A stretch of 64,000 nt of DNA from Amorphus sp040750475 (lineage in GTDB: Bacteria > Pseudomonadota > Alphaproteobacteria > Rhizobiales > Amorphaceae): the NCBI RefSeq assembly GCF_040750475.1, contig NZ_JABJVY010000013.1, positions 76,142-140,141 of the forward strand. Reading direction: 5' to 3'. The stretch's first letter is position 1. Each line of letters starts with the position of its first letter. The notes beneath the pieces are model-generated. The model saw only the letters and a list, made by a program, of their open reading frames with translations, had not been told where the DNA came from and did no database searches. This document shows, piece after piece, positions 17,069 to 25,717 of the stretch. Position numbers and translations under genes: made by a program.

Positions 17069-17563
17069 ATGTTCGATATCGGCTGGACCGAACTCTTGGT
17101 GGTCGCCGTGGTCGCCATTCTCGTGGTCGGCCCGAAAGAGCTTCCCTCGATGCTGATGACTTTCGGCCGAACCGTCGGCCGGATGAGGCGCATGGCCAAT
17201 GAGTTCCAGTCCCATTTCAACGATGCGCTGAAAGAGGCGGAACGCCAGGCCAACCTGGACGAGGTTCGCAAGGACATCGAGGGGGTGACGGATCCGTTCA
17301 AGTCTGTCCGCCACACGCTCGATCCGAAAGCCGGCGCCAAGATGCCGGACGAGAAGCGGTCCAGCGCGGACACGTCCTCCGATTCGGCTGAAGCGCCTGC
17401 CGCCGAAACCAAGCCCGCCGACACGCCCGCCAGCGAACCGACCGAGACGCCAACGGAAGAGAAGGCTCCGCCGCCGCAACAGGTCGCGAGCGACGCCGAA
17501 TCGGCGCTTCCGGTGAGCGAGCCCCAACGCGATGCCGCCGTCGGCGGCGGACAGCGCACATGA
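17069..17563 (+). CDS. tatB: Twin-arginine translocase subunit TatB
   Basis: A 164-residue protein. The N-terminal helix is MFDIGWTELLVVAVVAILVVGP with the glutamate at residue 8 typical of TatB, followed by the GPKELP hinge and a long amphipathic helix (MRRMANEFQSHFNDALKEAE). The C-terminal 90 residues are Ala/Pro/Glu-rich and disordered. TatB binds TatC and recognises RR signal peptides. Its stop overlaps the tatC start (ATGA). The 163-base gap after tatA shows no separate gene. Confidence 0.95.
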   Translation: MFDIGWTELLVVAVVAILVVGPKELPSMLMTFGRTVGRMRRMANEFQSHFNDALKEAERQANLDEVRKDIEGVTDPFKSVRHTLDPKAGAKMPDEKRSSADTSSDSAEAPAAETKPADTPASEPTETPTEEKAPPPQQVASDAESALPVSEPQRDAAVGGGQRT

Positions 17564-18351
17564 CCCAAGACGATATTGATGCCTCCAAGGCCCCGCTGAT
17601 CGATCACATCATCGAGTTGCGCGGCCGCTTGATGAAGGCGCTGATCGCGATCGCGATCGCCTTCGTCGTCTGCTTCTATTTCGCCTCCGACATCTTCAAC
17701 ATTCTGGTGGTGCCGTACGAGCAGGCGGCCGGCGAATCCAAGTCGATCGAGCTGATCTACACCGCACCGCAGGAATATTTCTTCACCCAGCTGAAGTTGG
17801 CGCTGTTCGGCGCGCTGTTCCTGGCGTTTCCGATCATCGCTTCGCAGATCTATATGTTCGTTGCGCCAGGGCTTTACCGCAACGAGCGCAAGGCCTTCGT
17901 GCCGTTTTTGATCGCGACGCCAATCCTGTTCTTCATTGGGGCGTGCCTGGTCTATTTCGTGGTGATGCCGCTGGCGATGAACTTCTTCCTGTCGATGGAG
18001 CAGGACGGAGGCGCCGGCAAAGCGAGCATTCAGCTCCTCCCGCGGGTGAGCGAATATCTCGGCCTGATCATGATCCTGATCTTTGCGTTCGGGCTCGTGT
18101 TCCAGTTGCCGGTGGTGCTGACGCTGCTTGCTCGCGCGGGCATGGTGACGGCGCCGGAGCTGAAGAAACGCCGCAAATATGCGGTGGTGATCGCCTTCAT
18201 CCTGGCGGCCGTTCTGACGCCGCCGGATCCGATCAGCCAGATCAGCCTTGCAGTGCCCGCGCTGCTCCTCTACGAGATTTCCATCATCGCGGTCCGGTAC
18301 GTGGAGCGGTCCAGAGCGGCGGCGGCAGCGGAGACGGACGACGCGAGCTGA
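17560..18351 (+). CDS. tatC: Twin-arginine translocase subunit TatC
   Basis: A 263-residue polytopic protein with six membrane helices, the receptor for RR signal peptides. Seen: N-terminal DASKAPLIDHIIELRGRLMK, the conserved periplasmic and first-loop region with APQEYFFTQLKLALFGALFL, and FGLVFQLPVVLTLLARAGMV. The end is an Ala-rich cytoplasmic tail. It overlaps tatB by four bases. Confidence 0.96.
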   Translation: MTQDDIDASKAPLIDHIIELRGRLMKALIAIAIAFVVCFYFASDIFNILVVPYEQAAGESKSIELIYTAPQEYFFTQLKLALFGALFLAFPIIASQIYMFVAPGLYRNERKAFVPFLIATPILFFIGACLVYFVVMPLAMNFFLSMEQDGGAGKASIQLLPRVSEYLGLIMILIFAFGLVFQLPVVLTLLARAGMVTAPELKKRRKYAVVIAFILAAVLTPPDPISQISLAVPALLLYEISIIAVRYVERSRAAAAAETDDAS

Positions 18352-18352
18352 C

Positions 18353-18369
18353 GGCGGCTTTCTGCCGCC
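18353..18369 (+). terminator. Small hairpin between tatC and serS
   Basis: The arms GGCGGC and GCCGCC enclose loop TTTCT, immediately after the tatC stop. It is too short and lacks a T-tract, so it probably modulates rather than ends transcription into serS. Confidence 0.35.
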
Positions 18370-18395
18370 ACTGCCGACTTGTCCGGAGTTCCCCG

Positions 18396-19676
18396 ATGTT
18401 GGATATCCGCTGGATCCGTGAAAACCCGGAGGCGTTCGATCGCGCGCTGGGAAGCCGTGGTCTGTCGCCTCTGGCTGAAAAACTTGCGGCCCTCGACGAG
18501 GCGCGCCGTGGCGCCATTCAGCGCCTCCAGGACGCCCAGACCCGGCGCAACACCGCCTCCAAGCAAATCGGAAAGGCCAAGGGCGCTGGGGACGAGGACG
18601 AAGCCCAGCGGCTGATGGCCGAAGTCGCCAGTCTGAAGGCTCTGATCCAGGAGGGCGAGGAGGCCGAGCGCGCGGCGGAGGCCGAACTCCAGTCGATCCT
18701 CACATCCACCCCGAATATTCCGCTCGACGATGTGCCGGTGGGCCCCGACGAGAGCGCCAATGTCGAGGTTCGCCGGTCCGGCGAACCGCTCAAGGCGGAT
18801 TTTCCGGCCAAGGAGCATTACGAGCTCGGCGAGGCGCTTGGCCTGATGGACTTCGAAACGGCGGCCCGAATTTCCGGGTCGCGATTCGTCGTCCTGCGCG
18901 GCCAGCTAGCGCGGCTGGAGCGTGCGCTCGGTCAGTTCATGCTCGATATCCACACCAGCGAACACGGTTACACCGAGGTGCAGCCGCCGTTGCTGGTGCG
19001 TGACCCGGCCGTGTTCGGCACCGCCCAGCTTCCGAAATTCGCCGAAGACCTGTTTGCCACCACCGATGACCGCTGGCTGATTCCGACGGCCGAGGTGCCG
19101 CTGACGAATCTCGTTCGCGAACGGCTTCTGGAAGAAGGCGAACTGCCGATCCGGGTGACGGCGCTCACTCCGTGCTTCCGCTCCGAAGCGGGCTCCGCCG
19201 GGCGCGACACGCGCGGCATGCTGCGCCAGCACCAGTTCAACAAGGTCGAGATGGTGTCGATCACGACACCGGACGCCTCGCTCCACGAGCTGGAGCGGAT
19301 GACGACCTGCGCGGAGACCATCCTGCGCCGGCTGGGCTTGGCCTATCGCGTCGTGGTGCTGTCGACCGGCGACATGGGCTTTGCCGCCCGCAAGACCCAC
19401 GACATCGAGGTCTGGCTGCCCGGGCAGGACACCTATCGCGAGATTTCGAGCTGCTCCGTTTGCGGTGACTTCCAGGCACGGCGCATGGATGCGCGGTTCC
19501 GGCCGGCGGAAGGTGGCAGCACCCGCTACGTCCACACTCTCAACGGGTCCGGCGTCGCCGTTGGGCGGGCGTTGATCGCGGTGATGGAAACCTACCAGCA
19601 GGCGGACGGATCGATCGCCGTTCCCGACGCGCTGAAGCCCTACATGGGCGGTATTGAGACGATCGGCCAAGCCTGA
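18396..19676 (+). CDS. serS: Seryl-tRNA synthetase
   Basis: A 426-residue class II synthetase that charges tRNA-Ser (and tRNA-Sec). The N-terminal coiled-coil arm that contacts the tRNA spans about residues 30-100. Motif 2 is TPCFRSEAGSAGRDTRGM with the following RQHQFNKVE, and motif 3 is GSGVAVGRALIAVMETYQ. Length is normal. The ATG at 18396 gives the canonical MLDIRWIRENP start. The frame is open upstream through tatC, but that is shadow. surE follows after 8 bases. Confidence 0.97.
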   Translation: MLDIRWIRENPEAFDRALGSRGLSPLAEKLAALDEARRGAIQRLQDAQTRRNTASKQIGKAKGAGDEDEAQRLMAEVASLKALIQEGEEAERAAEAELQSILTSTPNIPLDDVPVGPDESANVEVRRSGEPLKADFPAKEHYELGEALGLMDFETAARISGSRFVVLRGQLARLERALGQFMLDIHTSEHGYTEVQPPLLVRDPAVFGTAQLPKFAEDLFATTDDRWLIPTAEVPLTNLVRERLLEEGELPIRVTALTPCFRSEAGSAGRDTRGMLRQHQFNKVEMVSITTPDASLHELERMTTCAETILRRLGLAYRVVVLSTGDMGFAARKTHDIEVWLPGQDTYREISSCSVCGDFQARRMDARFRPAEGGSTRYVHTLNGSGVAVGRALIAVMETYQQADGSIAVPDALKPYMGGIETIGQA

Positions 19677-19684
19677 GGAGTGCC

Positions 19685-20452
19685 ATGCGGATTCTGGTGA
19701 CGAACGACGACGGCATTCACTCGCCCGGCCTGTGGGCGCTGGAGGAAATCGCCAAGGCCATTTCCGATGACGTGTGGGTGGTGGCGCCGGAGACCGACCA
19801 GTCGGGCTCGTCCCACTCGTTGACCGTGAACGATCCCCTGCGGCTTCGCAGCGTTTCGGAGCGGCACTTTGCCGTGCGCGGCACGCCGACCGACTGCGTG
19901 ATCATGGGGTTGAGGCAGATCCTGGACGCGCCGCCGGATCTGGTGCTGTCCGGCATCAATCGCGGCCACAACCTGGCGGACGATCTCACCTATTCCGGCA
20001 CCGTCGCGGGCGCGATGGAAGGCACCATCCTGGGCGTGCGCTCGATCGCGGTTTCCCAGGCCTTCTCCCATGCCCGTGGCGTTGAGCCGCCCTATGAGAC
20101 CGCCGTGGCCCATGGGCCGGAGCTGATCCGCGATCTGCTCGCAATCGACCTGCCTAAGGATGTGCTGATCAACATCAACTTCCCGGCGGTCGCGGCCGAG
20201 GAGGTTGCCGGCGTCAAGGTGACGGTGCAGGGGCGGCGCGATCAGGCGATGCTGAAAATCGACGAGCGCTTCGACGGGCGCGGCAATCCCTACTATTGGA
20301 TTGCCTTCCAGCGCCAGCCGTTCGAGCCCGTTACGGGGACCGATCTTCAGGCGGTGCGGGACGGGTTCGTCTCCGTTACCCCCTTGCGTCTCGACCTGAC
20401 CGCTCACAGAGTGCTTGAGGATATGGAGCGGGCGCTTGGTTCGGCCGAATAG
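19685..20452 (+). CDS. surE: 5'-nucleotidase SurE
   Basis: A 255-residue metal-dependent nucleoside 5'/3'-monophosphate phosphatase, linked in bacteria to stationary-phase survival. Seen: N-terminal ILVTNDDGIHSPGL with the metal-binding DD pair, the serine loop SGSSHS and SGINRGHNLADDLTYSGTVA. GAGGAG lies four bases before the ATG. It is between serS and pcm, an order conserved in many proteobacteria. Confidence 0.96.
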   Translation: MRILVTNDDGIHSPGLWALEEIAKAISDDVWVVAPETDQSGSSHSLTVNDPLRLRSVSERHFAVRGTPTDCVIMGLRQILDAPPDLVLSGINRGHNLADDLTYSGTVAGAMEGTILGVRSIAVSQAFSHARGVEPPYETAVAHGPELIRDLLAIDLPKDVLININFPAVAAEEVAGVKVTVQGRRDQAMLKIDERFDGRGNPYYWIAFQRQPFEPVTGTDLQAVRDGFVSVTPLRLDLTAHRVLEDMERALGSAE

Positions 20453-20484
20453 CCGGGCGGCCATCGCAATCAATCGAGAGCGCC

Positions 20485-21168
20485 ATGGAGGATCGTGACG
20501 ACGATCGGGACGGGGAGCCGACCGAAGAGGATCGGATCGCGCTTGCCGAGCTGATCCTGAAACTCAGGACCAACGGGATCCGCGACCGCCGCGTGCTCTC
20601 GGCGATCGAGGGCATCCCGCGTCGCCTGTTTCTTGGCTCCCGCCATCAGGCGCTCGCCTATGCCGATCAGGCAATGCCGATCGAGTGCGGCCAGACCATT
20701 TCGCAGCCGACCATCGTCGCAATGATGACGGAGGCGCTTGATGTTTCGCCGGAGCATCGGGTGCTGGAGGTGGGCACCGGCTCGGGCTATCAGGCCGCCG
20801 TGCTCGCCCGGCTCGCCAAAGAGGTCTACACGGTCGAGCGCTACCGCTCGCTGATGGAGGGTGCCAAGGACCGGTTTCGCGTCCTCAAGCTCGATAACGT
20901 TCACACCCGGATTGGCGACGGGTTCGAAGGGTGGCCGGAGGCGGCTCCCTTTCATCGCATCATCGTTACGGCGGCGGCGGAAAAGATCCCGGAAACCTTG
21001 GTCGAGCAGCTCGTTAGCGACCATGGTGTGATCGTCATCCCGATCGGCCAGCAAGGCAACGTCCAGGATCTGATCAAGGCGGTGAAGGTCGGGACCCGGC
21101 TGGAACAGCAGACGATTTGCGCTGTGCGGTTCGTGCCGATGGTCCACGGCATCGCCGAACGGTTGTGA
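20485..21168 (+). CDS. pcm: Protein-L-isoaspartate O-methyltransferase
   Basis: A 227-residue SAM-dependent enzyme that methylates isoaspartyl residues so that damaged proteins can be repaired. Seen: the family motif QPTIVAMMTEAL just before the SAM-binding motif VLEVGTGSGYQAAVLARL, and the acidic loop YTVER. The first 20 residues are acidic and variable. The partner surE lies 32 bases upstream. Confidence 0.95.
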   Translation: MEDRDDDRDGEPTEEDRIALAELILKLRTNGIRDRRVLSAIEGIPRRLFLGSRHQALAYADQAMPIECGQTISQPTIVAMMTEALDVSPEHRVLEVGTGSGYQAAVLARLAKEVYTVERYRSLMEGAKDRFRVLKLDNVHTRIGDGFEGWPEAAPFHRIIVTAAAEKIPETLVEQLVSDHGVIVIPIGQQGNVQDLIKAVKVGTRLEQQTICAVRFVPMVHGIAERL

Positions 21169-21468
21169 GGCGACGGCCTCCTTTTCCGCATCAACAAGGG
21201 CTGCGTCGCCTCTCGTTTTGCGCAACGGGGCGCGCACGGTCGTGCGCAAAACGGTGCGCGCGCGTTGTCCCCGCCTTCGCGAAAGTGCGCAATAGCGCCA
21301 AGTCTTTGGTCTGATGCGCCCGCCGGACGGCGAACCGGTTTCCGCTCTGCCTGGATATGCCCTCGCGCGCGCAAAGGCTGCGCGGCGCGCAATGCGCAGA
21401 GATCCGCTCTGGCCAGCAGGCACGAAAATAGAAGTGGCAAAAAATTGGCCGGATCGGTCCCTTTTTAT

Positions 21469-21493
21469 GGAACAAGGGTCCGAAAAGATCGTT
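21469..21493 (+). promoter_or_regulatory. EcfG-type stress promoter, distal
   Basis: GGAAC (21469-21473), 16 bases, then CGTT (21490-21493). This matches the consensus of the alphaproteobacterial general-stress sigma factor EcfG. It would give a leader of roughly 140 bases before the PRC-barrel gene. Confidence 0.6.
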
Positions 21494-21568
21494 GTGGCGG
21501 GGAGGTCGCGAAATAGAAATCCTCTATAGATCGCCAATAGGCGAGGAGAGGGGTCGAAAGCGATCGTC

Positions 21569-21593
21569 GGAACCAATAAAACACCTATTGGTT
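21569..21593 (+). promoter_or_regulatory. EcfG-type stress promoter, proximal
   Basis: GGAAC (21569-21573), 17 bases, then GTT (21591-21593), exactly 100 bases after the distal copy. It is embedded in the perfect inverted repeat GAACCAATA (21570-21578) / TATTGGTTC (21586-21594), so part of the match may reflect an operator or a hairpin. Confidence 0.45.
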
Positions 21594-21641
21594 CGAGTCA
21601 TAAACGTAGAATTCAGACCATCAATGATGGAGGAGACCGAA

Positions 21642-22514
21642 ATGTTGCGCATGACGACGTCCGTCGCCACGGGTGCGATCTTGGCTGCGCTGACGCTTCC
21701 GGCGGCAGCTCAGGACGGCGGCAACATGAAGGCGACCGCCAACGCGAGTGGCAACAACGATTGCCAGGTCGTCAACCAGCAGATCGAACAGCAGATGGCC
21801 GCCAATCCGGAGATGCGGTCTGAGTATAGCGGCCAGGTGATGCGAGACCTTCGCCAGCTTCGCGACGCCGCGCAGACGCTCCAGTCCTATGGCAAGACCG
21901 AAGCCTGCCAGTCGCTCGCGGAGGCCATGCACGAGATCACCCAGAACCCCGAACAGCCGCAGACCGGACAGCAGCAGGCCTCCGCTGACAACCGTCAGGC
22001 GACCGGCAACCAGCAGTCCATGAGCGGCAGCACGACGTCCGGCAACACGGTCGACCAGTCGGCCGCCTCGGCGCCGCAGCCTGAGAACCAGCAGGCCGGA
22101 ACGTCCGGCAGGGATGGTCAGCAGGGCTTTGCCAACGCTCAGGCCGTCTCCGACATGCAAGGCCGTCTCAGGGCCGAAACGATCCTCGGCTCCGACGTTC
22201 GCGGACGTGACGAAAACTCTATCGGCGAAGTGGACGAGCTTGTGCTCGGCAACGATGGCCGTCCGACCTATGCGGTCGTGACCTATGGTGGGTTCCTGGG
22301 TCTCGGCGAAGAGGCTTCGGCGGTTCCGTTCAAGATGTTGCGCGTGTCTCAGAACAACGACGTCTACTATCTGCCGATGACCGAAAGCGAGCTGGAGAAT
22401 GCGCCGCGCTTCGAACAGGGCAGCTTCGACTGGACCGAGGATGAGCAGTGGCGCTCCAAGAACGACCAGTATTTCAGCTCGGTCAAGAACAACACGAGCG
22501 GTGAAGCGGGCTGA
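21642..22514 (+). CDS. Secreted PRC-barrel domain protein
   Basis: A 290-residue protein. A signal peptide covers about residues 1-22 (VATGAILAALTLPAAAQ). A helical region with two cysteines (NNDCQ and EACQS) follows, then about 60 Gln/Ser/Asn-rich low-complexity residues. The C-terminal PRC-barrel domain (about residues 185-245) reads GSDVRGRDENSIGEVDELV ... YAVVTYGGFLGLGEEASAVP. PRC-barrel proteins of this type are envelope stress proteins of unknown mechanism. GGAGGA lies seven bases before the ATG at 21642. A strong terminator follows. EcfG-like promoters upstream suggest general-stress control. Confidence 0.82.
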   Translation: MLRMTTSVATGAILAALTLPAAAQDGGNMKATANASGNNDCQVVNQQIEQQMAANPEMRSEYSGQVMRDLRQLRDAAQTLQSYGKTEACQSLAEAMHEITQNPEQPQTGQQQASADNRQATGNQQSMSGSTTSGNTVDQSAASAPQPENQQAGTSGRDGQQGFANAQAVSDMQGRLRAETILGSDVRGRDENSIGEVDELVLGNDGRPTYAVVTYGGFLGLGEEASAVPFKMLRVSQNNDVYYLPMTESELENAPRFEQGSFDWTEDEQWRSKNDQYFSSVKNNTSGEAG

Positions 22515-22564
22515 TCAGCCTCGCTGACCCTGTTCTGACGACCAAGTTTTTCTAAACAGAAGCG

Positions 22565-22593
22565 GCCCGTCGGGATTTCCCGGCGGGCTTTTT
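22565..22593 (+). terminator. Intrinsic terminator of the PRC-barrel gene
   Basis: The 10-pair stem GCCCGTCGGG (22565-22574) / CCCGGCGGGC (22579-22588) has one G-U pair and loop ATTT, followed by TTTTT. It also separates this gene from the siderophore operon converging from the other strand, which ends at 22616. Confidence 0.88.
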
Positions 22594-22615
22594 CTATCCA
22601 AAGGCCGCGTGAGGA

Positions 22616-23689
22616 CTACTCGTCGTCGCCGACCGCGCCGAGGCGCCAGTACGCCGCTGCCATGCGCCGGCTCTTTTGGAAACCGATGTCCTTATCAAGG
22701 AAGCTGCGGATCGCGCGGGTGGTGGTTTGTTCCGCTGCGGCGAAGACGTAGGTGTTCTCCGGCAGGGCGGTCCAATCGAGCGCCCGAACGGCGGTGTCGA
22801 GATAGTCGGTGGTGCCTGCCGGCGCCCCGTCTCGATGCAGCCAGGCAAGATCGAGAGTGGCGGGCGAAACCAGCGCCTGCTCTTCCGCTGCGTCGGCGAT
22901 TTCCAGACGGACGATAGCGTGGGCGGTCTCCGGCAGGCCTTCCAGCATGCGGGCGATGGCGGGCAGCGCGGTTTCGTCGCCGGCGAAGACGTAAGCGTCG
23001 GCCTTCGGCGCGGCGCCGGTCCCTCCGGGACCCAGCAGGCCGACCCGATCGCCGGGCACAGCATCCAGAGCCCATTCGCTACCGGGCGAGCCGTCGTGCA
23101 GGACCACGTCGATGGCGATTTCGTCGCGCTCATGGTCGATGCTGCGGATGGTGTAGACCCGCGGGCGCAGCGTGTCCGGGCCCGTCGGCCAGACCGTGCG
23201 ACCATCGGCGCCGGCCGTCGGCCAGACCGGCTCGCGCCCCTCCGGTGCGATCAGAACGCGGACATGATAGCCGCGAACGTCGAACGCTGCCGTGTTGCCC
23301 TTGAGGATAACCCGGCGCATGCGCGGCGTGAGCTGCTGCGCGCCGGCGACCACGAGTTCGTGGAGATAGGGCAGGTCACGCCGGGCGGCGTCGTCGCCGG
23401 TCCAGGTGAAGGCGGGGGTGTCGTCCCCGGCGAACTGGTGGAGATGCTCGGCGAACACCGCCTTCAGGACCGAAAGGTCCGTGGCGTTGGTGCCGGCGAC
23501 CTTGACGGAAAGTGCGTCGGTTTTCGTCACGATGTCGACCCGGCCATACGGGCTGTCGACCTCGGCCCCGTCGGAGCGGACCCGCACGGCGGTATGAGCG
23601 GCGATGTGATCGCACATCTTGGCGAGAATCCCGGCGGGATCGCTGAGACGGACGACGGTTTGGGCAACGAAGGATGTTGGTTCGCTCAT
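22616..23689 (-). CDS. Siderophore-interacting FAD reductase with N-terminal DUF2218 domain
   Basis: A 357-residue protein. The first about 95 residues resemble DUF2218 (VRSDGAEVDSPYGRVDIV). The rest is a ferredoxin-reductase-like siderophore-interacting protein with FAD-binding RPRVYTIRSID and NAD(P)H-domain YVFAGDETALPAIARMLEGL. It reduces ferric siderophore in the cytoplasm to release iron. The ATG at 23689 is chosen; a GTG two codons upstream (23695) is equally possible, as neither has a clear ribosome-binding site. It is last in the fhu-type operon, 54 bases after fhuB. Confidence 0.88.
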   Translation of the reverse strand: MSEPTSFVAQTVVRLSDPAGILAKMCDHIAAHTAVRVRSDGAEVDSPYGRVDIVTKTDALSVKVAGTNATDLSVLKAVFAEHLHQFAGDDTPAFTWTGDDAARRDLPYLHELVVAGAQQLTPRMRRVILKGNTAAFDVRGYHVRVLIAPEGREPVWPTAGADGRTVWPTGPDTLRPRVYTIRSIDHERDEIAIDVVLHDGSPGSEWALDAVPGDRVGLLGPGGTGAAPKADAYVFAGDETALPAIARMLEGLPETAHAIVRLEIADAAEEQALVSPATLDLAWLHRDGAPAGTTDYLDTAVRALDWTALPENTYVFAAAEQTTTRAIRSFLDKDIGFQKSRRMAAAYWRLGAVGDDE

Positions 23690-23743
23690 GGTCACGTACT
23701 CACGGACAAGGGGATAGAGGGCGAAAACAAGCCATCGGCCAGG

Positions 23744-25717
23744 TCATTGCCGCCGCCGCAGAAGAAGCAGCAGGACCGGCGCGCCGACGAGGGCGGAGAC
23801 GAGACCGGCGGGAAGCTCGTAGGGGAAGCCGGCGTTGCGGCCGACGAAGTCGGCGACCACCATGATGGTGGCCCCGCAGAGCGCGGCGCCGATGATTTGC
23901 GGCAAGGCGCGGCGCAGTCCGAGCTCGCGAGCGACATGGGGCGCCATCAGGCCGACGAAGGAGAGCGGCCCGACAACCAGCGTGCCGGCTGCCGTCAGGC
24001 CGACCGCGAGGGCGAGAAGCGCCAGCCGGACCGGAGAGACGGCGACGCCGACGGCGCGCGCCGTTGCCGTGCCGAGCGGGAGGATGTCCAGCCAGCGGGC
24101 GACGAAGCAGGCGACACCTGTCAACCCGGCGGCGAGCGCGAGCGAGACGAGCGCGGGCCTCAGCTCCATGCCGTAGGTGGTGCCGGAGATCCAGGACAGA
24201 AGCTGCAGCGCGCGGGGGTCTCCCGAGGCCGACACCAGCCCGATCAGGGCATCGAGCAGGGCGGTCAGCGCAATGCCGGCGAGCACGACCCGTTCCGGGG
24301 CGAAGCCGGAGCGCCGGCCCATGGCCAGAACCGCGACCAGGACGAGAGCGGCGCCTGCCGCGGCGGCGGAGAGTTCGGTTGTCAGGGTCGGCGCGGCGGT
24401 GAGGAAGAGGGCGGCGGCCAGGCCCATGGTGGCTCCCGCGCTGACGCCGATGACCTCCGGGCTCACCATCTCGTTCGCCGTGAGCCGCTGCAGGATGACG
24501 CCCGCAACGGCCAGCATCCCACCGGCGGCAATCGCCGCCAACACGCGCGGAATGCGCCAGGGCAGCACGGTGGAGAGGGCGTCGCCGGTGGCCAGCACCC
24601 AGCCGCCGTCGGTGCCGCGCCCGATCAGGATCGCAAGGCCGGCGATGGCGACGAGAGCGAGCGTGGCCAGGATCAAAACCAGCGGCCCCTTGGCCCTGCG
24701 GACCCGGGCCACCGCAGTGGGAAGCGGCTCCCGGCGGTCGCCGATCTTCAGTCGGGGCAACAGCAGCAGCAGGAGCGGCGAGCCGAACACGGCGGTGACC
24801 GCGCCGGTCGGCAGGAACGCGGCGAGCGGACCTGCGGCCATGTTCACCACCGCATCGGTAAGCCACAAAAGACCGGCGCCGATCGCCGGTGCCCACAGGA
24901 TCTGAGAGGACAGGCGCCGGGCACCTGCGATCCGGGCGATCGTGGGAGCAACCAGGCCGACGAAGCCGATCACGCCCACCGCGCTGGTGATGACGGCGGC
25001 AAGGGCGAGCGCGATCGCTGCGCCGCCCCAGCGAACGAGCGCGATCTTGAGGCCGAGGGCTTGGGCCTGCTCGTCGGAGAGCGTCAGCAGGCCAAGCGGC
25101 CGGATCAGCAAGGCGGCGGCGAGCGCCAGCACGGCAAGGCGCGGCAGCAGAGCGAGCGGGATGCTCCAGTCCTGCTGGTGCAACGAGCCGGCCCCCCAGA
25201 TGAACAGGCTCATCAGGTAGTGGTCGTGCAGCAGGATCAGGAGCGACGACAGGGCCTTGCCGTAGAGGCTGACGATCAGGCCGGCAAGCACGAGCGCCAC
25301 GGGCGCGAAGTTGCGGCGTGTGCCGATGGCGAACACCGCGAGCCCCGCGACGAGGCTGCCCAGAAGCGCCACGGCGTCACGCCCGAACATCAGCAGGCCG
25401 GGGGCGTAAAGCGTCGCGAGCGCCAGCGCCAGTTCCGCGCCCGCCGAAAGGCCGAGCGTCGTCGGAGACGCGAGCGGATTTCTCAGGACCTGCTGCAGCA
25501 ACACGCCGGAGAGGCCGAGCCCGGCGCCGGCCAGGAGCGCGGTCGCGAGTCGCGGCAGATCGGAATAAAGCAGCACGAGCCGGTCGATGTCGAAGCCGTC
25601 GGTCGCGGTACCGAGATGGGCCAGCTCCGGCCCGAGATGGGCGAGGCTGAGCGCGGCGGCCGGCAGGAACAACAGAAGCGCGATGACCGGCAGCCGGAGG
25701 GGGGCGGTGTGCGTCAT
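23744..25717 (-). CDS. fhuB: Ferric hydroxamate ABC permease, fused double-length
   Basis: A 657-residue protein made of two BtuC/FecCD-type halves (about residues 1-320 and 340-657), each about ten helices, as in FhuB. Repeated landmarks include LRNPLASPTTLGLSAGAELALA in half one and VSPEVIGVSAGATMGLAAALF in half two. Cytoplasmic coupling stretches precede GAGLLWLTDAVVNM and GATIMVVADFVGR. It moves ferric hydroxamates across the inner membrane, powered by FhuC. Its start overlaps the fhuD stop (ATGA). The fusion itself separates it from single-length FecC/FecD permeases. Confidence 0.93.
   Translation of the reverse strand: MTHTAPLRLPVIALLLFLPAAALSLAHLGPELAHLGTATDGFDIDRLVLLYSDLPRLATALLAGAGLGLSGVLLQQVLRNPLASPTTLGLSAGAELALALATLYAPGLLMFGRDAVALLGSLVAGLAVFAIGTRRNFAPVALVLAGLIVSLYGKALSSLLILLHDHYLMSLFIWGAGSLHQQDWSIPLALLPRLAVLALAAALLIRPLGLLTLSDEQAQALGLKIALVRWGGAAIALALAAVITSAVGVIGFVGLVAPTIARIAGARRLSSQILWAPAIGAGLLWLTDAVVNMAAGPLAAFLPTGAVTAVFGSPLLLLLLPRLKIGDRREPLPTAVARVRRAKGPLVLILATLALVAIAGLAILIGRGTDGGWVLATGDALSTVLPWRIPRVLAAIAAGGMLAVAGVILQRLTANEMVSPEVIGVSAGATMGLAAALFLTAAPTLTTELSAAAAGAALVLVAVLAMGRRSGFAPERVVLAGIALTALLDALIGLVSASGDPRALQLLSWISGTTYGMELRPALVSLALAAGLTGVACFVARWLDILPLGTATARAVGVAVSPVRLALLALAVGLTAAGTLVVGPLSFVGLMAPHVARELGLRRALPQIIGAALCGATIMVVADFVGRNAGFPYELPAGLVSALVGAPVLLLLLRRRQ

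Larger units (their letters stand above)
21169..21641. other. Regulatory gap upstream of the PRC-barrel gene
   Basis: About 470 bases without a gene I can support. The first half is rich in GCGCAA/TTGCGC-type words; the second half holds two EcfG-like promoters, the hairpin TCGCC-AATA-GGCGA (21531-21544) and the inverted repeat at 21570-21594. A T-loop-like GGTTCGAGTC at 21590-21599 is not part of a tRNA fold. Confidence 0.5.

Noticed and set aside
21586..21605. T-loop-like GGTTCGAGTC suggesting a tRNA
   Set aside because: The flanking bases do not form a T stem, and no anticodon or acceptor arms are present. The GGTTC belongs to an inverted repeat and an EcfG-like promoter.
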